64,000 bases of DNA, from assembly GCA_947499735.1 (NCBI GenBank), contig CANMPP010000002.1, positions 496,001 through 560,000 on the forward strand. Direction: 5' to 3'. Origin of the DNA: an uncultured Pelagimonas sp. GTDB taxonomy: Bacteria; Pseudomonadota; Alphaproteobacteria; Rhodobacterales; Rhodobacteraceae. The position numbers were made by a program, and so were the translations under genes. This document shows, piece by piece, positions 9,978 through 19,043 of this stretch. The notes under the pieces were generated by a model that was not told the origin of the DNA, did no database searches, and saw only the letters and a list, made by a program, of their open reading frames with translations. Each line of letters starts with the position of its first letter. Position 1 is the first letter of the stretch.

Positions 9978-10667
9978 ATGATGCAGCAGCAATCTGATAC
10001 GGACCTTCGTCTGGCCGTGTCCCAATTAAGCCAAATACTGAAACGGGTCCTAGATCTGCGAATGACATCACACCAAGCAGTCCTCGGCATGATGATGCAA
10101 GGTGATGGTGAACAGGGTGTCGTCGCTTTTAGTGAGGATGATGATTTTCTTCCCCTGTATCGCGTAATGAGCGAAAGGGAGGACTGTCCTGATCTTAGTC
10201 CTCTTGCATTGGAAGTCATGGAAGACAAAGGTGTCTGCAGTGACAAAGCGATTTCTGGGTTAGAAGCATTCAAACCATGGGCACGCCGTATGGATACTGG
10301 GCATCTTTCTGATGATGAAAAGCGCCTTTGTGGTAATGTTGTGCGTAAGGATTTGTTGGGTGCTTTGGATACGATGTCTAAAGGGCTGAAACGGGCCTGT
10401 GATGATCTGAACGAGACGTTGCAAAATTCTAGAAGACGCAAGCTAGAGGATGCAAAAGGGCCGGTTATGGGGATCGAGAAGGTTTCGAAGACGGTTCAAT
10501 TGGTCGCGTTGAACGCGTCTATTGAGGCCCATAGGGCCGGGGATTCCGGTGCGTCCTTTGCTGTTGTTGCAGAGGAAATGCGTAAACTTGGCGCAGAATG
10601 CCAATCCCTAATTGACGTTCTTGGGACGACTTTGGACGCCTCTATCGAGGATATCGCGCGGCACTAG
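9978..10667 (+). CDS. Short soluble methyl-accepting-chemotaxis-like protein
   Basis: A 229-residue cytosolic protein whose C-terminal quarter (about 165-200) carries an MCP signalling-hairpin sequence: VALNASIEAHRAGDSGASFAV and VAEEMRKLG. The N-terminal 150 residues are helical and acidic and are not recognised. There is no TM segment, HAMP or periplasmic sensor domain, and no che genes nearby, so it is not a standard receptor. It could be a cytosolic sensor or a regulator of cell-division or stress signalling. Its TAG shares the tetramer CTAG with the stop of yejF on the other strand. Confidence 0.7.
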   Translation: MMQQQSDTDLRLAVSQLSQILKRVLDLRMTSHQAVLGMMMQGDGEQGVVAFSEDDDFLPLYRVMSEREDCPDLSPLALEVMEDKGVCSDKAISGLEAFKPWARRMDTGHLSDDEKRLCGNVVRKDLLGALDTMSKGLKRACDDLNETLQNSRRRKLEDAKGPVMGIEKVSKTVQLVALNASIEAHRAGDSGASFAVVAEEMRKLGAECQSLIDVLGTTLDASIEDIARH

Positions 10668-12271
10668 GTACCTGCGTTACCTGTGTCAGACAAATCGAAC
10701 GCGGCTGCGAACAGCGCGCGCGTGTAATCGGATTTGGGTGCGTCAAAAATTTGATCCGCATCGCCAAATTCAACAACATCGCCGCGTTTCATCACCATGA
10801 CTTTATGGCTCATGGCTTTGATGACCTTTAGGTCATGGCTGATGAACAGATAGGCGAGGTTGTATTTCTTCTGCAGATCCCTCAGCAGGTCGACCACTTG
10901 AACCTGAACCGTTTTGTCCAAGGCCGAAGTGGGTTCATCCAAGACAACCAGTTTGGGGCGTAGGACCATTGCGCGGGCAATCGCTATCCTTTGGCGCTGG
11001 CCACCTGAAAATTCGTGCGGATAGCGGTTCATCATGTCAGGTGACAGGCCGACCTCGGTCAGGACCTCGGCAACCAGTTCACGATGGGGACGACCGTCTG
11101 GAGCCCCATGAACGCCTAGACCTTCCGCGATGATCTGTTCGCAGGTCATGCGAGGCGACAGAGATCCAAAAGGGTCCTGAAACACAATTTGCATCTCTGA
11201 GCGCAAAGCGCGCAAATTTTTCGTGCTGAGGTTGCGGATATCGCGATCCCCGAAACGCATTTGTCCCTGTGACGCAATAAGGCGCATGATGGCCAAGGCC
11301 AGTGTGGTTTTGCCCGATCCACTTTCACCGACAATGCCGATTGTTTCACCAGCACGAACCGCCAGTGATGCGTCATTCACGGCTTTTACATGGCCAACTG
11401 TTTTACGCAAAAATCCCTTTTGAATAGGGAACCAGATCTTCAAGTTTTCTGCGCTTGCGATGGTTTCTGCATCCGGTGCGACCGGGTCGGGTTGGCCAAC
11501 GCTTTCTGCGTTCAGCAATTCTTGCGTATAGGGGTGTTGGGGCGCATCAAAGAGCGGTCCGGTTGGACCTTCTTCAACGATTTCACCATGCTGCATCACG
11601 CAAACACGGTCGGAAATTTTGCGCACGACACCCAAATCATGGGTGATGAACAACATTGCCATCCCGGTTTCGCGTTGCAATTCGCGCAGCAATTCAAGGA
11701 TCTGGGCCTGAATCGTCACGTCCAAGGCGGTGGTTGGTTCGTCTGCAACCAAGAGGCGGGGATTATTGGCCAAAGCCATGGCGATCATGACACGTTGCCG
11801 TTGCCCGCCCGACAATTGATGCGGATAGGAACCCAAACGTTCCTCGGGCTGTTGAATTCCCACGCGGGTCAAAAGGTCGATGATCCGAGCACGCGTTTCG
11901 CTACGTTTCAGCCCTTGGTGCAGTTCAAGGCTTTCGGAAAGCTGCTTTTCCAACGTATGTAGAGGGTTCAGCGATGTCATCGGCTCTTGAAAGATGAAGC
12001 TGATATCATTGCCGCGGACGCGGTGCAGGACCTCTTTGGAGGCACCGACCATTTCCTCGCCTTCAAATGTAACCGAACCTTCGACCTTGGCTGTGTCGCC
12101 CAACAGGGACACAGTCGATAGGGCCGAGACGGATTTGCCAGAACCGCTTTCCCCGACCAAGGCAAGCGTTTCGCCCGCCGCAATGTCAAAGGAAACACCT
12201 TTTACGGCAACCGTTGTACTGTCTTCGGTGACAAAGCGAACTTTCAGGTCATCTACACACAACAAGGTCAT
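10664..12271 (-). CDS. yejF: Peptide ABC transporter, fused dual ATP-binding protein YejF
   Basis: ATPase subunit of the Yej (microcin C/oligopeptide) importer. The 535 residues hold two complete ABC cassettes: the first with [12 protein letters not shown] and [15 protein letters not shown], the second (from about 270) with [14 protein letters not shown] and [15 protein letters not shown]. Both have Walker B followed by DEPT and an H-loop. This fused arrangement is typical of YejF. The start overlaps the yejE stop by 4 bp. Last gene of yejABEF. Confidence 0.93.
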   Translation of the reverse strand: MTLLCVDDLKVRFVTEDSTTVAVKGVSFDIAAGETLALVGESGSGKSVSALSTVSLLGDTAKVEGSVTFEGEEMVGASKEVLHRVRGNDISFIFQEPMTSLNPLHTLEKQLSESLELHQGLKRSETRARIIDLLTRVGIQQPEERLGSYPHQLSGGQRQRVMIAMALANNPRLLVADEPTTALDVTIQAQILELLRELQRETGMAMLFITHDLGVVRKISDRVCVMQHGEIVEEGPTGPLFDAPQHPYTQELLNAESVGQPDPVAPDAETIASAENLKIWFPIQKGFLRKTVGHVKAVNDASLAVRAGETIGIVGESGSGKTTLALAIMRLIASQGQMRFGDRDIRNLSTKNLRALRSEMQIVFQDPFGSLSPRMTCEQIIAEGLGVHGAPDGRPHRELVAEVLTEVGLSPDMMNRYPHEFSGGQRQRIAIARAMVLRPKLVVLDEPTSALDKTVQVQVVDLLRDLQKKYNLAYLFISHDLKVIKAMSHKVMVMKRGDVVEFGDADQIFDAPKSDYTRALFAAAFDLSDTGNAGT

Positions 12272-13389
12272 TTAAAGGTCTTCCGGGGGTCATAGGCGTC
12301 ACGCACGCCTTCAAAGATAAAGATCAGCAAGGACAGCATGACAGCAAATGTGGTGAAGGCGGAGAACGCCAACCAAGGTGCATGCAGCTTTTGTTTTGCT
12401 TGCAGGGTCAGTTCGCCTAGTGACGGCGCCGAACTGGGAAGGCCGTAGCCAAGAAAATCCAGCGTCGCGAGCGATCCGATCGCCCCTGTGATCAGGAACG
12501 GCAGGAATGTAAGTGTGGCAACCATCGCATTGGGTAGCATATGGCGGAACATGATTTTCCAGTCAGAGACACCCAGCGCCCGTGCCGCCCGAACATATTC
12601 CAAATTCCGCGCGCGCAGGAATTCTGCCCGGATCAAGCCAACCAAACCAGTCCAGCCCAGTATGATGGATAGGATCACAAGCAGCCAGAAACTGCGCCCG
12701 AATATGGCAAAGGTGATGATGATCACATAGAGGCCAGGAATGGCGCCCCAGATTTCCACGATCCGCTGAAACACCAGGTCGGTCACGCCGCCAAAGAAAC
12801 CTTGTACAGCGCCAGCAATGATACCGATGAGCGAGCTGCCGACGGTCACCAGGATGGCGAAAAATACAGATAGGCGAAAACCATAGATGATGCGTGCTAG
12901 GACGTCGCGTTTGGTGCTGTCTGTGCCCAGCCAGTTTTGTTCATTCGGGGGCAGGGGGGCGGCACCACGTCGGTCAACGGATGTGTCATAGCTGTAAGGA
13001 ATTGGGGGCCAGATCATCCAGCCCTTTTGAAAATCTTCATCGGCTTCTGGTGAAAAACGATCATCGTCAATCGCTTCAATCATGCCTTCTGGATCATCAA
13101 AACACCGCTCCAAACCGCCCGACACAATCAGGCAGTGAACTTCTGGATCGCCATAGGCCGCCTCGGTCCTGAAATCGCCACCAAACGTGGTTTCGGCGTA
13201 GAAGTTGAAGATGGGGGTGTAATAGCTGCCGCGATAGTTCACCACAATCGGGCGATCATTTGCTAGGAATTCGGCAAAGAGGGATAGGACAAACAGAGCC
13301 GAAAAAATCCAGAGGGACCAGAATGCACGGCGGTTTTTGCGGAAATTTTGCCAGCGGCGGCGTGCGATGGGGGATAGTGAAAATGCCAT
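12268..13389 (-). CDS. yejE: Peptide ABC transporter permease YejE
   Basis: Inner-membrane permease of the Yej importer. About 373 residues with the OppC-like order: one N-terminal TM, a long periplasmic region (about 60-150) and the BPD_transp domain with EYVRAARALGVSDWKIMFRHMLPNA (quoted in part), the loop that contacts the ATPase. I chose the ATG at 13389 because GGGAGGGG lies 7 bp upstream, overlapping the end of yejB; an in-frame start at 13413 would add eight residues. Confidence 0.92.
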   Translation of the reverse strand: MAFSLSPIARRRWQNFRKNRRAFWSLWIFSALFVLSLFAEFLANDRPIVVNYRGSYYTPIFNFYAETTFGGDFRTEAAYGDPEVHCLIVSGGLERCFDDPEGMIEAIDDDRFSPEADEDFQKGWMIWPPIPYSYDTSVDRRGAAPLPPNEQNWLGTDSTKRDVLARIIYGFRLSVFFAILVTVGSSLIGIIAGAVQGFFGGVTDLVFQRIVEIWGAIPGLYVIIITFAIFGRSFWLLVILSIILGWTGLVGLIRAEFLRARNLEYVRAARALGVSDWKIMFRHMLPNAMVATLTFLPFLITGAIGSLATLDFLGYGLPSSAPSLGELTLQAKQKLHAPWLAFSAFTTFAVMLSLLIFIFEGVRDAYDPRKTFK

Positions 13390-13393
13390 TTTA

Positions 13394-14479
13394 TCACCCC
13401 TCCCGTTTTTCAAAGTCGATACGCGGATCGATCATGACATAGACGAGGTCCGATATGATGTTGATCAAAAGACCGATCAGGCCAAAGACATAGAGCGTGC
13501 CAAAGACAATCGGGTAATCCCGCGCCACGGCGGCTTCATAACCCAAACGCCCCAGCCCATCGAGCGAGAACACGGTTTCGATAATGACCGATCCTGTTGT
13601 GAAAATCGCGGCAAATGCACCGGGGAAACCGGCGACCACGATCAGCATCGAATTGCGGAAGACATGGCCATATAGCACACGTTTTTCGCTAAGGCCTTTC
13701 GCACGGGCCGTCATGACATATTGCTTTTTGATCTCATCCAGGAACGAGTTCTTGGTCAGCAACGTCAGGGTTGTGAAGCCCGATATGCTCATCGCCGTCA
13801 CGGGCAGGGCAATGTGCCAGAAATAGTCGATGATTTTGCCCATCAGCGACAGGTCGGCAAAATTATCAGATGTAAGGCCACGCAACGGGAAGAGCTGCCA
13901 ATAGGATCCGCCTGCAAACAACACCAATAATAGGATCGCAAACAAGAAACCAGGAATGGCATATGCGGCGACGATGATGCCGGATGTCCATGTGTCAAAG
14001 CTGGACCCGTCTTTAACCGCTTTGCGTATGCCCAACGGTATGGAAATCAGATAAGAAAGCAGGGTCGTCCAAAGGCCGAGCGATATCGATATCGGCATTC
14101 GTTCAACGACCAAATCCACGACGTCTTTTGACTGGAAATAGGATTCCCCAAAATCAAATCGCAAATATTTGCCGATCATTATGAAAAACCGCTGAACCGG
14201 CGGTTTGTCAAAACCGAATTCTTTTTCCAGCTGTTCGATAAATTCAGGGGGCAGGCCGCGTGCGCCGACATAGGCTTCGTCGGCAGTTTCGCTTTCCAGA
14301 TTTCCCGCGGCATCAGCGCCGGTAAATCCCGCGGTGACGTCCCCTTCACCCGAATAGTTCGCAATCGCCTGTTCGATTGGCCCACCAGGAACCGCCTGAA
14401 TAAGTGCGAAGTTTACCAACATAATCCCGAACAAGGTTGGGATGACCAGTAAGATACGTCTTAGGATATAGGCGCCCAT
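13394..14479 (-). CDS. yejB: Peptide ABC transporter permease YejB
   Basis: OppB-like permease. 361 residues with an N-terminal TM (MGAYILRRILLVIPTLFGI), a periplasmic insert and a five-helix permease core. The coupling motif is YVMTARAKGLSEKRVLYGHV. The C-terminus ends in IIETVFSLDGLGRL and DPRIDFEKREG as in the family. The gap to yejE is only four bases from the preferred yejE start. Confidence 0.93.
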   Translation of the reverse strand: MGAYILRRILLVIPTLFGIMLVNFALIQAVPGGPIEQAIANYSGEGDVTAGFTGADAAGNLESETADEAYVGARGLPPEFIEQLEKEFGFDKPPVQRFFIMIGKYLRFDFGESYFQSKDVVDLVVERMPISISLGLWTTLLSYLISIPLGIRKAVKDGSSFDTWTSGIIVAAYAIPGFLFAILLLVLFAGGSYWQLFPLRGLTSDNFADLSLMGKIIDYFWHIALPVTAMSISGFTTLTLLTKNSFLDEIKKQYVMTARAKGLSEKRVLYGHVFRNSMLIVVAGFPGAFAAIFTTGSVIIETVFSLDGLGRLGYEAAVARDYPIVFGTLYVFGLIGLLINIISDLVYVMIDPRIDFEKREG

Positions 14480-14510
14480 GTATCGCTGCCTGCTCTCTTT
14501 TTTGTTTTTG

Positions 14511-16496
14511 TTATCTCAGATCGCCGGACGCTTTTAACGCGGCTTCGGCGTCAGGATCAATCCACCATAAATCCAAATAGCCCGTCGCAAAGGTCGGCAA
14601 TGTGTCTGGGTGACGATACATATCGAAATACGCAAACCATGTTTCGGCGATATAGCCGTAGGGCACGATGAAATATTCGTCGCGCAGCACGCGGTCTAGC
14701 GCGCGCATGGCCATGTTTTCTTCTTCCTGAGTTTCGGCAAGGAATGATGCCTGCAAAATCGCATCGACCGTTTCGTTGGCTAAGCCGCCAATATTAAACA
14801 CATTCGTATCGGATTCTGGGGTGGCATACATTTGCTGCAATCCGGCACCGGTTCCCGTGAACGCGCTATAGCGACTGGAATAGATCATATCGAAGTCTTT
14901 GTCGCGACGGCGCAAAGTATACTCAGACGGATCCACGCGCGTGACGGTGGCATCTATTCCTGCTGTCTGCAAATTCTGCGCATAAGTGTCCTGAACGGCC
15001 CGAACTGTGTCGGAGATATTCGTGGGCAATAGGAACTCGATTTCCAGCGTTTCGCCCGCTGCATTACGCCGTATTCCGTCGTCGCCAACAGGCCAACCGG
15101 CCTCATCCAGCAAAGCCTCTGCGGTGCGGCGATTGCGTCGATCCAATTGCCGGCTGGCCGAAGACACGTGCATTTCTTCAACGGGTGTCGTAAAAATATG
15201 CTCTGGTACCACATCGCCCAAGGATTTCAGAAACTCTAGTTCAGGACCTTCTGGAAGACCGTTTGCCTCGATCACCGTTCCTTGGGAAAAGCTATAACGT
15301 GGGGAATATAAACCATTGAGCAGGGATTCATTGGTCCATTCGAAATTGTAGAGAAGCCCAACAGCCTTGCGGACATTCTTGTCTGCGAATTGTGGGCGGT
15401 TTAGGTTGAAAACGAACCCAACCGCATCGGGGGGAGAACCGTTTGGAACGGCCTCTTTGACCACAGTGCCCTCTTCCACGGCAGGGAAATCGTAGCCATT
15501 CACCCAAAGGTCAGGATCGCCTTCAACGCGCATCGTGTAAACGCCGCCCTTGAACCCTTCAAACCGGGCGACTTCGTCCCCGAAATATTCCAATAGGATT
15601 TCTTCGTAATTGTAATATCCGACCTTTGATGGCAAATCTTTCGCCCAATAATCGTCGCGCAGCTTATATGTGATGTTGCGGTTGACCTCGTAACTTTCCA
15701 GCTCATAGGGGCCAGAGCCCATGGCGACCTCTAGGCGTGGTTCGTCCAGACGCCGATTTTCCGGATCGGCCTCAAACCAAGCTTTTGAAAACACAGTCGT
15801 TGCGCCAGCGGTTTCTATCATACCTCGGCGCGAGTAGTCGGGGCTAAAATAGAACTTGATTGTGTGGTCATCCAGCACTTCGACATTGGGGATCCGTTTT
15901 GACACGGCCTCTGAATAAGAAGGAAGGCCTTGTTCTAGGAACAGCTTATGGCTGAACAAAACATCATGGGCCGTGACAGGTGTTCCATCTGCGAACTTGG
16001 CCTCTGGGCGCATATAGAAAATGACCCAGTCTTTTGACTTTGGATATTCTACCGTATGGGCAAGGACACCGTAATATTCGCCGTCAGTATCTGCATTATA
16101 TTCCAATAGCTGATCATACAGAATGGATGAAATCCCACCAGCACGGCCTTTGCGGGAATAGGGGTTTAGGCTATCAAATGTGCCCGATCGCCCGATCGAT
16201 ACTGTGCCACCTTGCGGGGCGTCCGCATTGACGAAAGGCATGCTTTCGATTTCGGCTTGGTATGTCAAATCTCCATACCAAGAATATCCGTGTGACTTTA
16301 TGATTTCATCGCTGTCTTGTGCGCGTGCCATCTGCGCCAAACCGGCTATGCCTAGAACGACCAAGGCGCCTAATAAAAATGTCCGGGTCTGCGTTTGTGA
16401 AGAGGTTTCAGCCTTGGCCTGAGAAACGGGATGAGGGTTACGCCTTTTATTTTGGTTAGGCAAAACGGATCGGTTCGCGTTCAAAGCTCGGCTCAT
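14511..16496 (-). CDS. yejA: Peptide ABC transporter substrate-binding protein YejA
   Basis: Periplasmic SBP_bac_5 family binding protein (DppA/OppA fold) delivering peptides to YejBE. About 661 residues with a long polar N-region, then a hydrophobic signal segment (FLLGALVVLGIAGLAQMARAQ). The mature part shows typical motifs: GGTVSIGRSGTFDSLNPYS, VIFYMRPEAKFADGTPVTAHD and GSGPYELESYEV. I chose the ATG at 16496 because GGAG precedes it by 4 bp; in-frame starts at 16508 and a TTG at 16532 lack this. First gene of yejABEF. Confidence 0.92.
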   Translation of the reverse strand: MSRALNANRSVLPNQNKRRNPHPVSQAKAETSSQTQTRTFLLGALVVLGIAGLAQMARAQDSDEIIKSHGYSWYGDLTYQAEIESMPFVNADAPQGGTVSIGRSGTFDSLNPYSRKGRAGGISSILYDQLLEYNADTDGEYYGVLAHTVEYPKSKDWVIFYMRPEAKFADGTPVTAHDVLFSHKLFLEQGLPSYSEAVSKRIPNVEVLDDHTIKFYFSPDYSRRGMIETAGATTVFSKAWFEADPENRRLDEPRLEVAMGSGPYELESYEVNRNITYKLRDDYWAKDLPSKVGYYNYEEILLEYFGDEVARFEGFKGGVYTMRVEGDPDLWVNGYDFPAVEEGTVVKEAVPNGSPPDAVGFVFNLNRPQFADKNVRKAVGLLYNFEWTNESLLNGLYSPRYSFSQGTVIEANGLPEGPELEFLKSLGDVVPEHIFTTPVEEMHVSSASRQLDRRNRRTAEALLDEAGWPVGDDGIRRNAAGETLEIEFLLPTNISDTVRAVQDTYAQNLQTAGIDATVTRVDPSEYTLRRRDKDFDMIYSSRYSAFTGTGAGLQQMYATPESDTNVFNIGGLANETVDAILQASFLAETQEEENMAMRALDRVLRDEYFIVPYGYIAETWFAYFDMYRHPDTLPTFATGYLDLWWIDPDAEAALKASGDLR

Positions 16497-16715
16497 AAAT
16501 CTCCACATCCTATGTTTGGCATTTTCAAACAATGCGCTGGTGCCGCTTCTGCGGATACCATTTCCCTTTCCTTAAGCTAAGGTCCGGTTGCGCCAACATT
16601 CAAGTTGAGATTTCGTGAGTAGGCGTTTCCCGACCGAAAAAAGCGGTTTAAAAAGGGTATACGAATAGTTTGACGCCTTAGATCTGTCGATTTGGTTAAC
16701 GAATATGAAAAGATA

Positions 16716-16738
16716 AAGGCCCCGCTAAGCGAGGCCTT
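16716..16738 (-). terminator. Intrinsic terminator of the cytochrome c gene
   Basis: AAGGCC (16716-16721) / GGCCTT (16733-16738) with inner CGC/GCG around TAA. Read on the minus strand it is followed by TTTATCTTTT. It ends transcripts of the cytochrome gene at 16786. The rest of the 289-bp gap (16497-16785) holds the yejA promoter region, with nothing else recognised. Confidence 0.82.
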
Positions 16739-16785
16739 GGAGCCGTTTCGACAGCTGATTGTTCAGCAATATGCCTGTGTCAGGT

Positions 16786-17298
16786 CTATTGCTGCGTCAA
16801 ATATGCGATAATGTCAGCGCGTTCTGTATCTTTTCTAAGACCTGCAAAACCCATCGATGTTCCGGGGGCGACCTGCTTTGGTGACTTTAGGAAGTTAAAC
16901 AAAACTTCTGGCGTCCATGCTTCCCCGGCCTGCGCCAGTTTGCCGGAATAGTTGAAACCTGCGATTGAATCGACTGGACGACCAACGACTGCATGCAGAG
17001 ATGGGCCTGTTCCGTTCGCACCTTCTTCCAGCTTGTGGCAAGCGGCACATTTCTTGAAAACTTTTTCGCCCTGAGCCGCATCACCAAGAGCCAAGATCGC
17101 TGCAACGTCAATTTCTTCTTCTTCCGCTGCGGGCGTGTCTACTTCGATCAAAAAGGCTGCGTGATGTTCTTCATCATGTCCACCATGACCGCCGCCAACA
17201 TCGTATAGAAGCTCGCCGCCAAATTTCCCAAGAAGAAGAACGAGGAATGGGGCGCAAAGGCCAGCAACAACTTTGGTCACTGTCATTGTGTCGAACAT
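16786..17298 (-). CDS. cycM: Membrane-anchored cytochrome c, CycM / c552 type
   Basis: Electron carrier anchored in the inner membrane that shuttles electrons from the bc1 complex to terminal oxidases in the periplasm. 170 residues: N-terminal TM anchor (about 7-29) and a His/Glu/Ala-rich flexible linker (35-70). The class I cytochrome c domain has heme-binding CAACH at 84-88 and axial Met149 in GTSMGF. The layout matches the Paracoccus c552 (CycM) family. Own terminator at 16716-16738. Confidence 0.93.
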   Translation of the reverse strand: MFDTMTVTKVVAGLCAPFLVLLLGKFGGELLYDVGGGHGGHDEEHHAAFLIEVDTPAAEEEEIDVAAILALGDAAQGEKVFKKCAACHKLEEGANGTGPSLHAVVGRPVDSIAGFNYSGKLAQAGEAWTPEVLFNFLKSPKQVAPGTSMGFAGLRKDTERADIIAYLTQQ

Positions 17299-17493
17299 GG
17301 CTCACTTTCCCTTGCTATTTATTTGCTAAGATCCGCTTAGAACGAACTAGTATTGCTTCCCAAACTGTCTGGCAAGGTATACTACGCGCCACCAATTGCC
17401 ATTCCTCTAATGTGTTGCGGTTTTTTCGAAGGGCTTCGACCGGGCCCAGAACACAATAGAGCAAATCAATGGCGCAACTGGAGCGAGCCAGCC

Positions 17494-18336
17494 ATGACCA
17501 ACAAAATCGCATTTCAAGGTGCTTTCGGTGCCTATTCGCACGAAGCCTGTCTTGAGGCCCGCCCGAATATGGATCCGATGCCTTGCAAAAATTTCGAAGA
17601 TGTGGTCGAGGCAGTCACATCTGGTCAGGCGGATCTGGCGATGTTGCCGGTCGAGAATACGACCTATGGCCGGGTTGCTGACATTCATTCTATGTTGCCG
17701 AAATCTGGACTGCATATCATTGATGAAGCTTTTGTTCGTGTGCGGATTGCCCTGATGGCACGTCCCGGTGTTTCACTGGATGGTGTGAATAATGTGCGTG
17801 CCCATATGGTATTGATTCCGCAGGCGAAATCTTATCTGAAGTCCCATAATATCACGTCAGAAGCTGCCGTAGATAGTGCAGGCGCTGCGGCAGAATTGGT
17901 GGAAATGTCCGCCGAGGAGGCCGCGGGGCAGGGCGTTTTGGCCAGTGCGGTTGCCGCTCAGTTTTATGGGTTGGATGTGTTGGCCAACGGCATTGAAGAC
18001 AGTGATAAGAATACGACGCGCTTCCTAGTCATGTCACGACAAGCGGACCTGACGCGCCGTGGAGATCACGGCATGATGACCAGCTTTATTTTCGAAGTGC
18101 GCAACATCCCGGCCGCGCTTTATAAAGCGATGGGGGGCTTTGCGACCAATGGCGTCAACATGGTGAAACTGGAAAGTTACATGGTGAACGGCTCCTTCAC
18201 CGCCACGCAGTTTTATGCCGAAGTTGAAGGCCATCCAGAGGATCCTGCGGTGCAGCGCGCTCTTGAAGAATTGGGCTATTTTACAACACGCTTGGAAATA
18301 TTGGGCGTATTTCCACGTGATCCAAAGCGAGATTGA
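17494..18336 (+). CDS. pheA: Prephenate dehydratase
   Basis: Converts prephenate to phenylpyruvate, the committed step of phenylalanine synthesis. 280 residues: PDT domain (1-180) with KIAFQGAFGAYSHEA, LPVENTTYGRV and the catalytic TTRF at 174-177, then a C-terminal ACT domain (about 195-275) with NGVNMVKLESYM, the phenylalanine-feedback site. There is no chorismate mutase domain, so this is the monofunctional form. I chose ATG 17494, where homology begins; upstream in-frame sequence to 17353 is not protein-like. Confidence 0.95.
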   Translation: MTNKIAFQGAFGAYSHEACLEARPNMDPMPCKNFEDVVEAVTSGQADLAMLPVENTTYGRVADIHSMLPKSGLHIIDEAFVRVRIALMARPGVSLDGVNNVRAHMVLIPQAKSYLKSHNITSEAAVDSAGAAAELVEMSAEEAAGQGVLASAVAAQFYGLDVLANGIEDSDKNTTRFLVMSRQADLTRRGDHGMMTSFIFEVRNIPAALYKAMGGFATNGVNMVKLESYMVNGSFTATQFYAEVEGHPEDPAVQRALEELGYFTTRLEILGVFPRDPKRD

Positions 18337-18339
18337 TCC

Positions 18340-18867
18340 ATGAACGATTCGTCACAGGAAGATCATAAAGACATATTCGACTTTGAAGACGGGCAGATCC
18401 TTGGTGAAATAAACGTCTCGCAAGGGCGTCGGTTTCTTGGGGTTTTGTCCTTTGGTGGGGCATGTGTGTTGTTGCTTGTTTGCGCGATCAATTTACCGGG
18501 ATTGCCGGCCGCAAATCGGTTCCTTTTGGCCTTAGCTGCCGGGGGCGCAGGGGCATTGGGTTGGAAGTTGCGATTGGCAACCGAGGCGCATTTGGTTCTG
18601 ACACCAACTGAATTGCGGTCTAGCACCGGTGAAGTGTTAGCGTTGCTGGACGATATTATACGTGTGGACAAAGGCATGTTGGCGTTAAAGCCATCCAATG
18701 GGTTCGCTCTGCGTATGCGGTCGAAGGGCGCTTTGTCATGGCATCCGGGCCTGTGGACCCGTTGGGGACGGCGGGTTTATGTTGGCGGGGTCACGCGGGC
18801 GGCTGAAACGCGGCCGGTTGCGGATATGATTGCGATTTTGGTTGCCAAGCGTGATTTAGAGGGCTGA
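18340..18867 (+). CDS. Hypothetical membrane protein
   Basis: 175 residues, not recognised. It starts 3 bp after pheA, so it is probably cotranscribed. An acidic N-terminus (about 1-25) is followed by two adjacent TM helices (about 34-55 and 60-78), then a C-terminal cytosolic domain whose beta-strand pattern (LVLTPTELRSSTGEVLALLDD) resembles membrane-associated PH-like domains. No catalytic motif is seen. Confidence 0.75.
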   Translation: MNDSSQEDHKDIFDFEDGQILGEINVSQGRRFLGVLSFGGACVLLLVCAINLPGLPAANRFLLALAAGGAGALGWKLRLATEAHLVLTPTELRSSTGEVLALLDDIIRVDKGMLALKPSNGFALRMRSKGALSWHPGLWTRWGRRVYVGGVTRAAETRPVADMIAILVAKRDLEG

Positions 18868-19043
18868 TTTTCTTTTGCTGAAATAGGCAGCCCGAAATCG
18901 CGTCATTAAGTGGTAATTTTGTTGGTTTTTTAAATCTCCTGCCATAACCTTACTTATGTGATCACGACCTAAAACCGATCACGCCTTTGCTTCCTCGTAG
19001 GATTTGATCCGCTGCTGCAAAGGCAATTTAAGGGAGAAGAATT

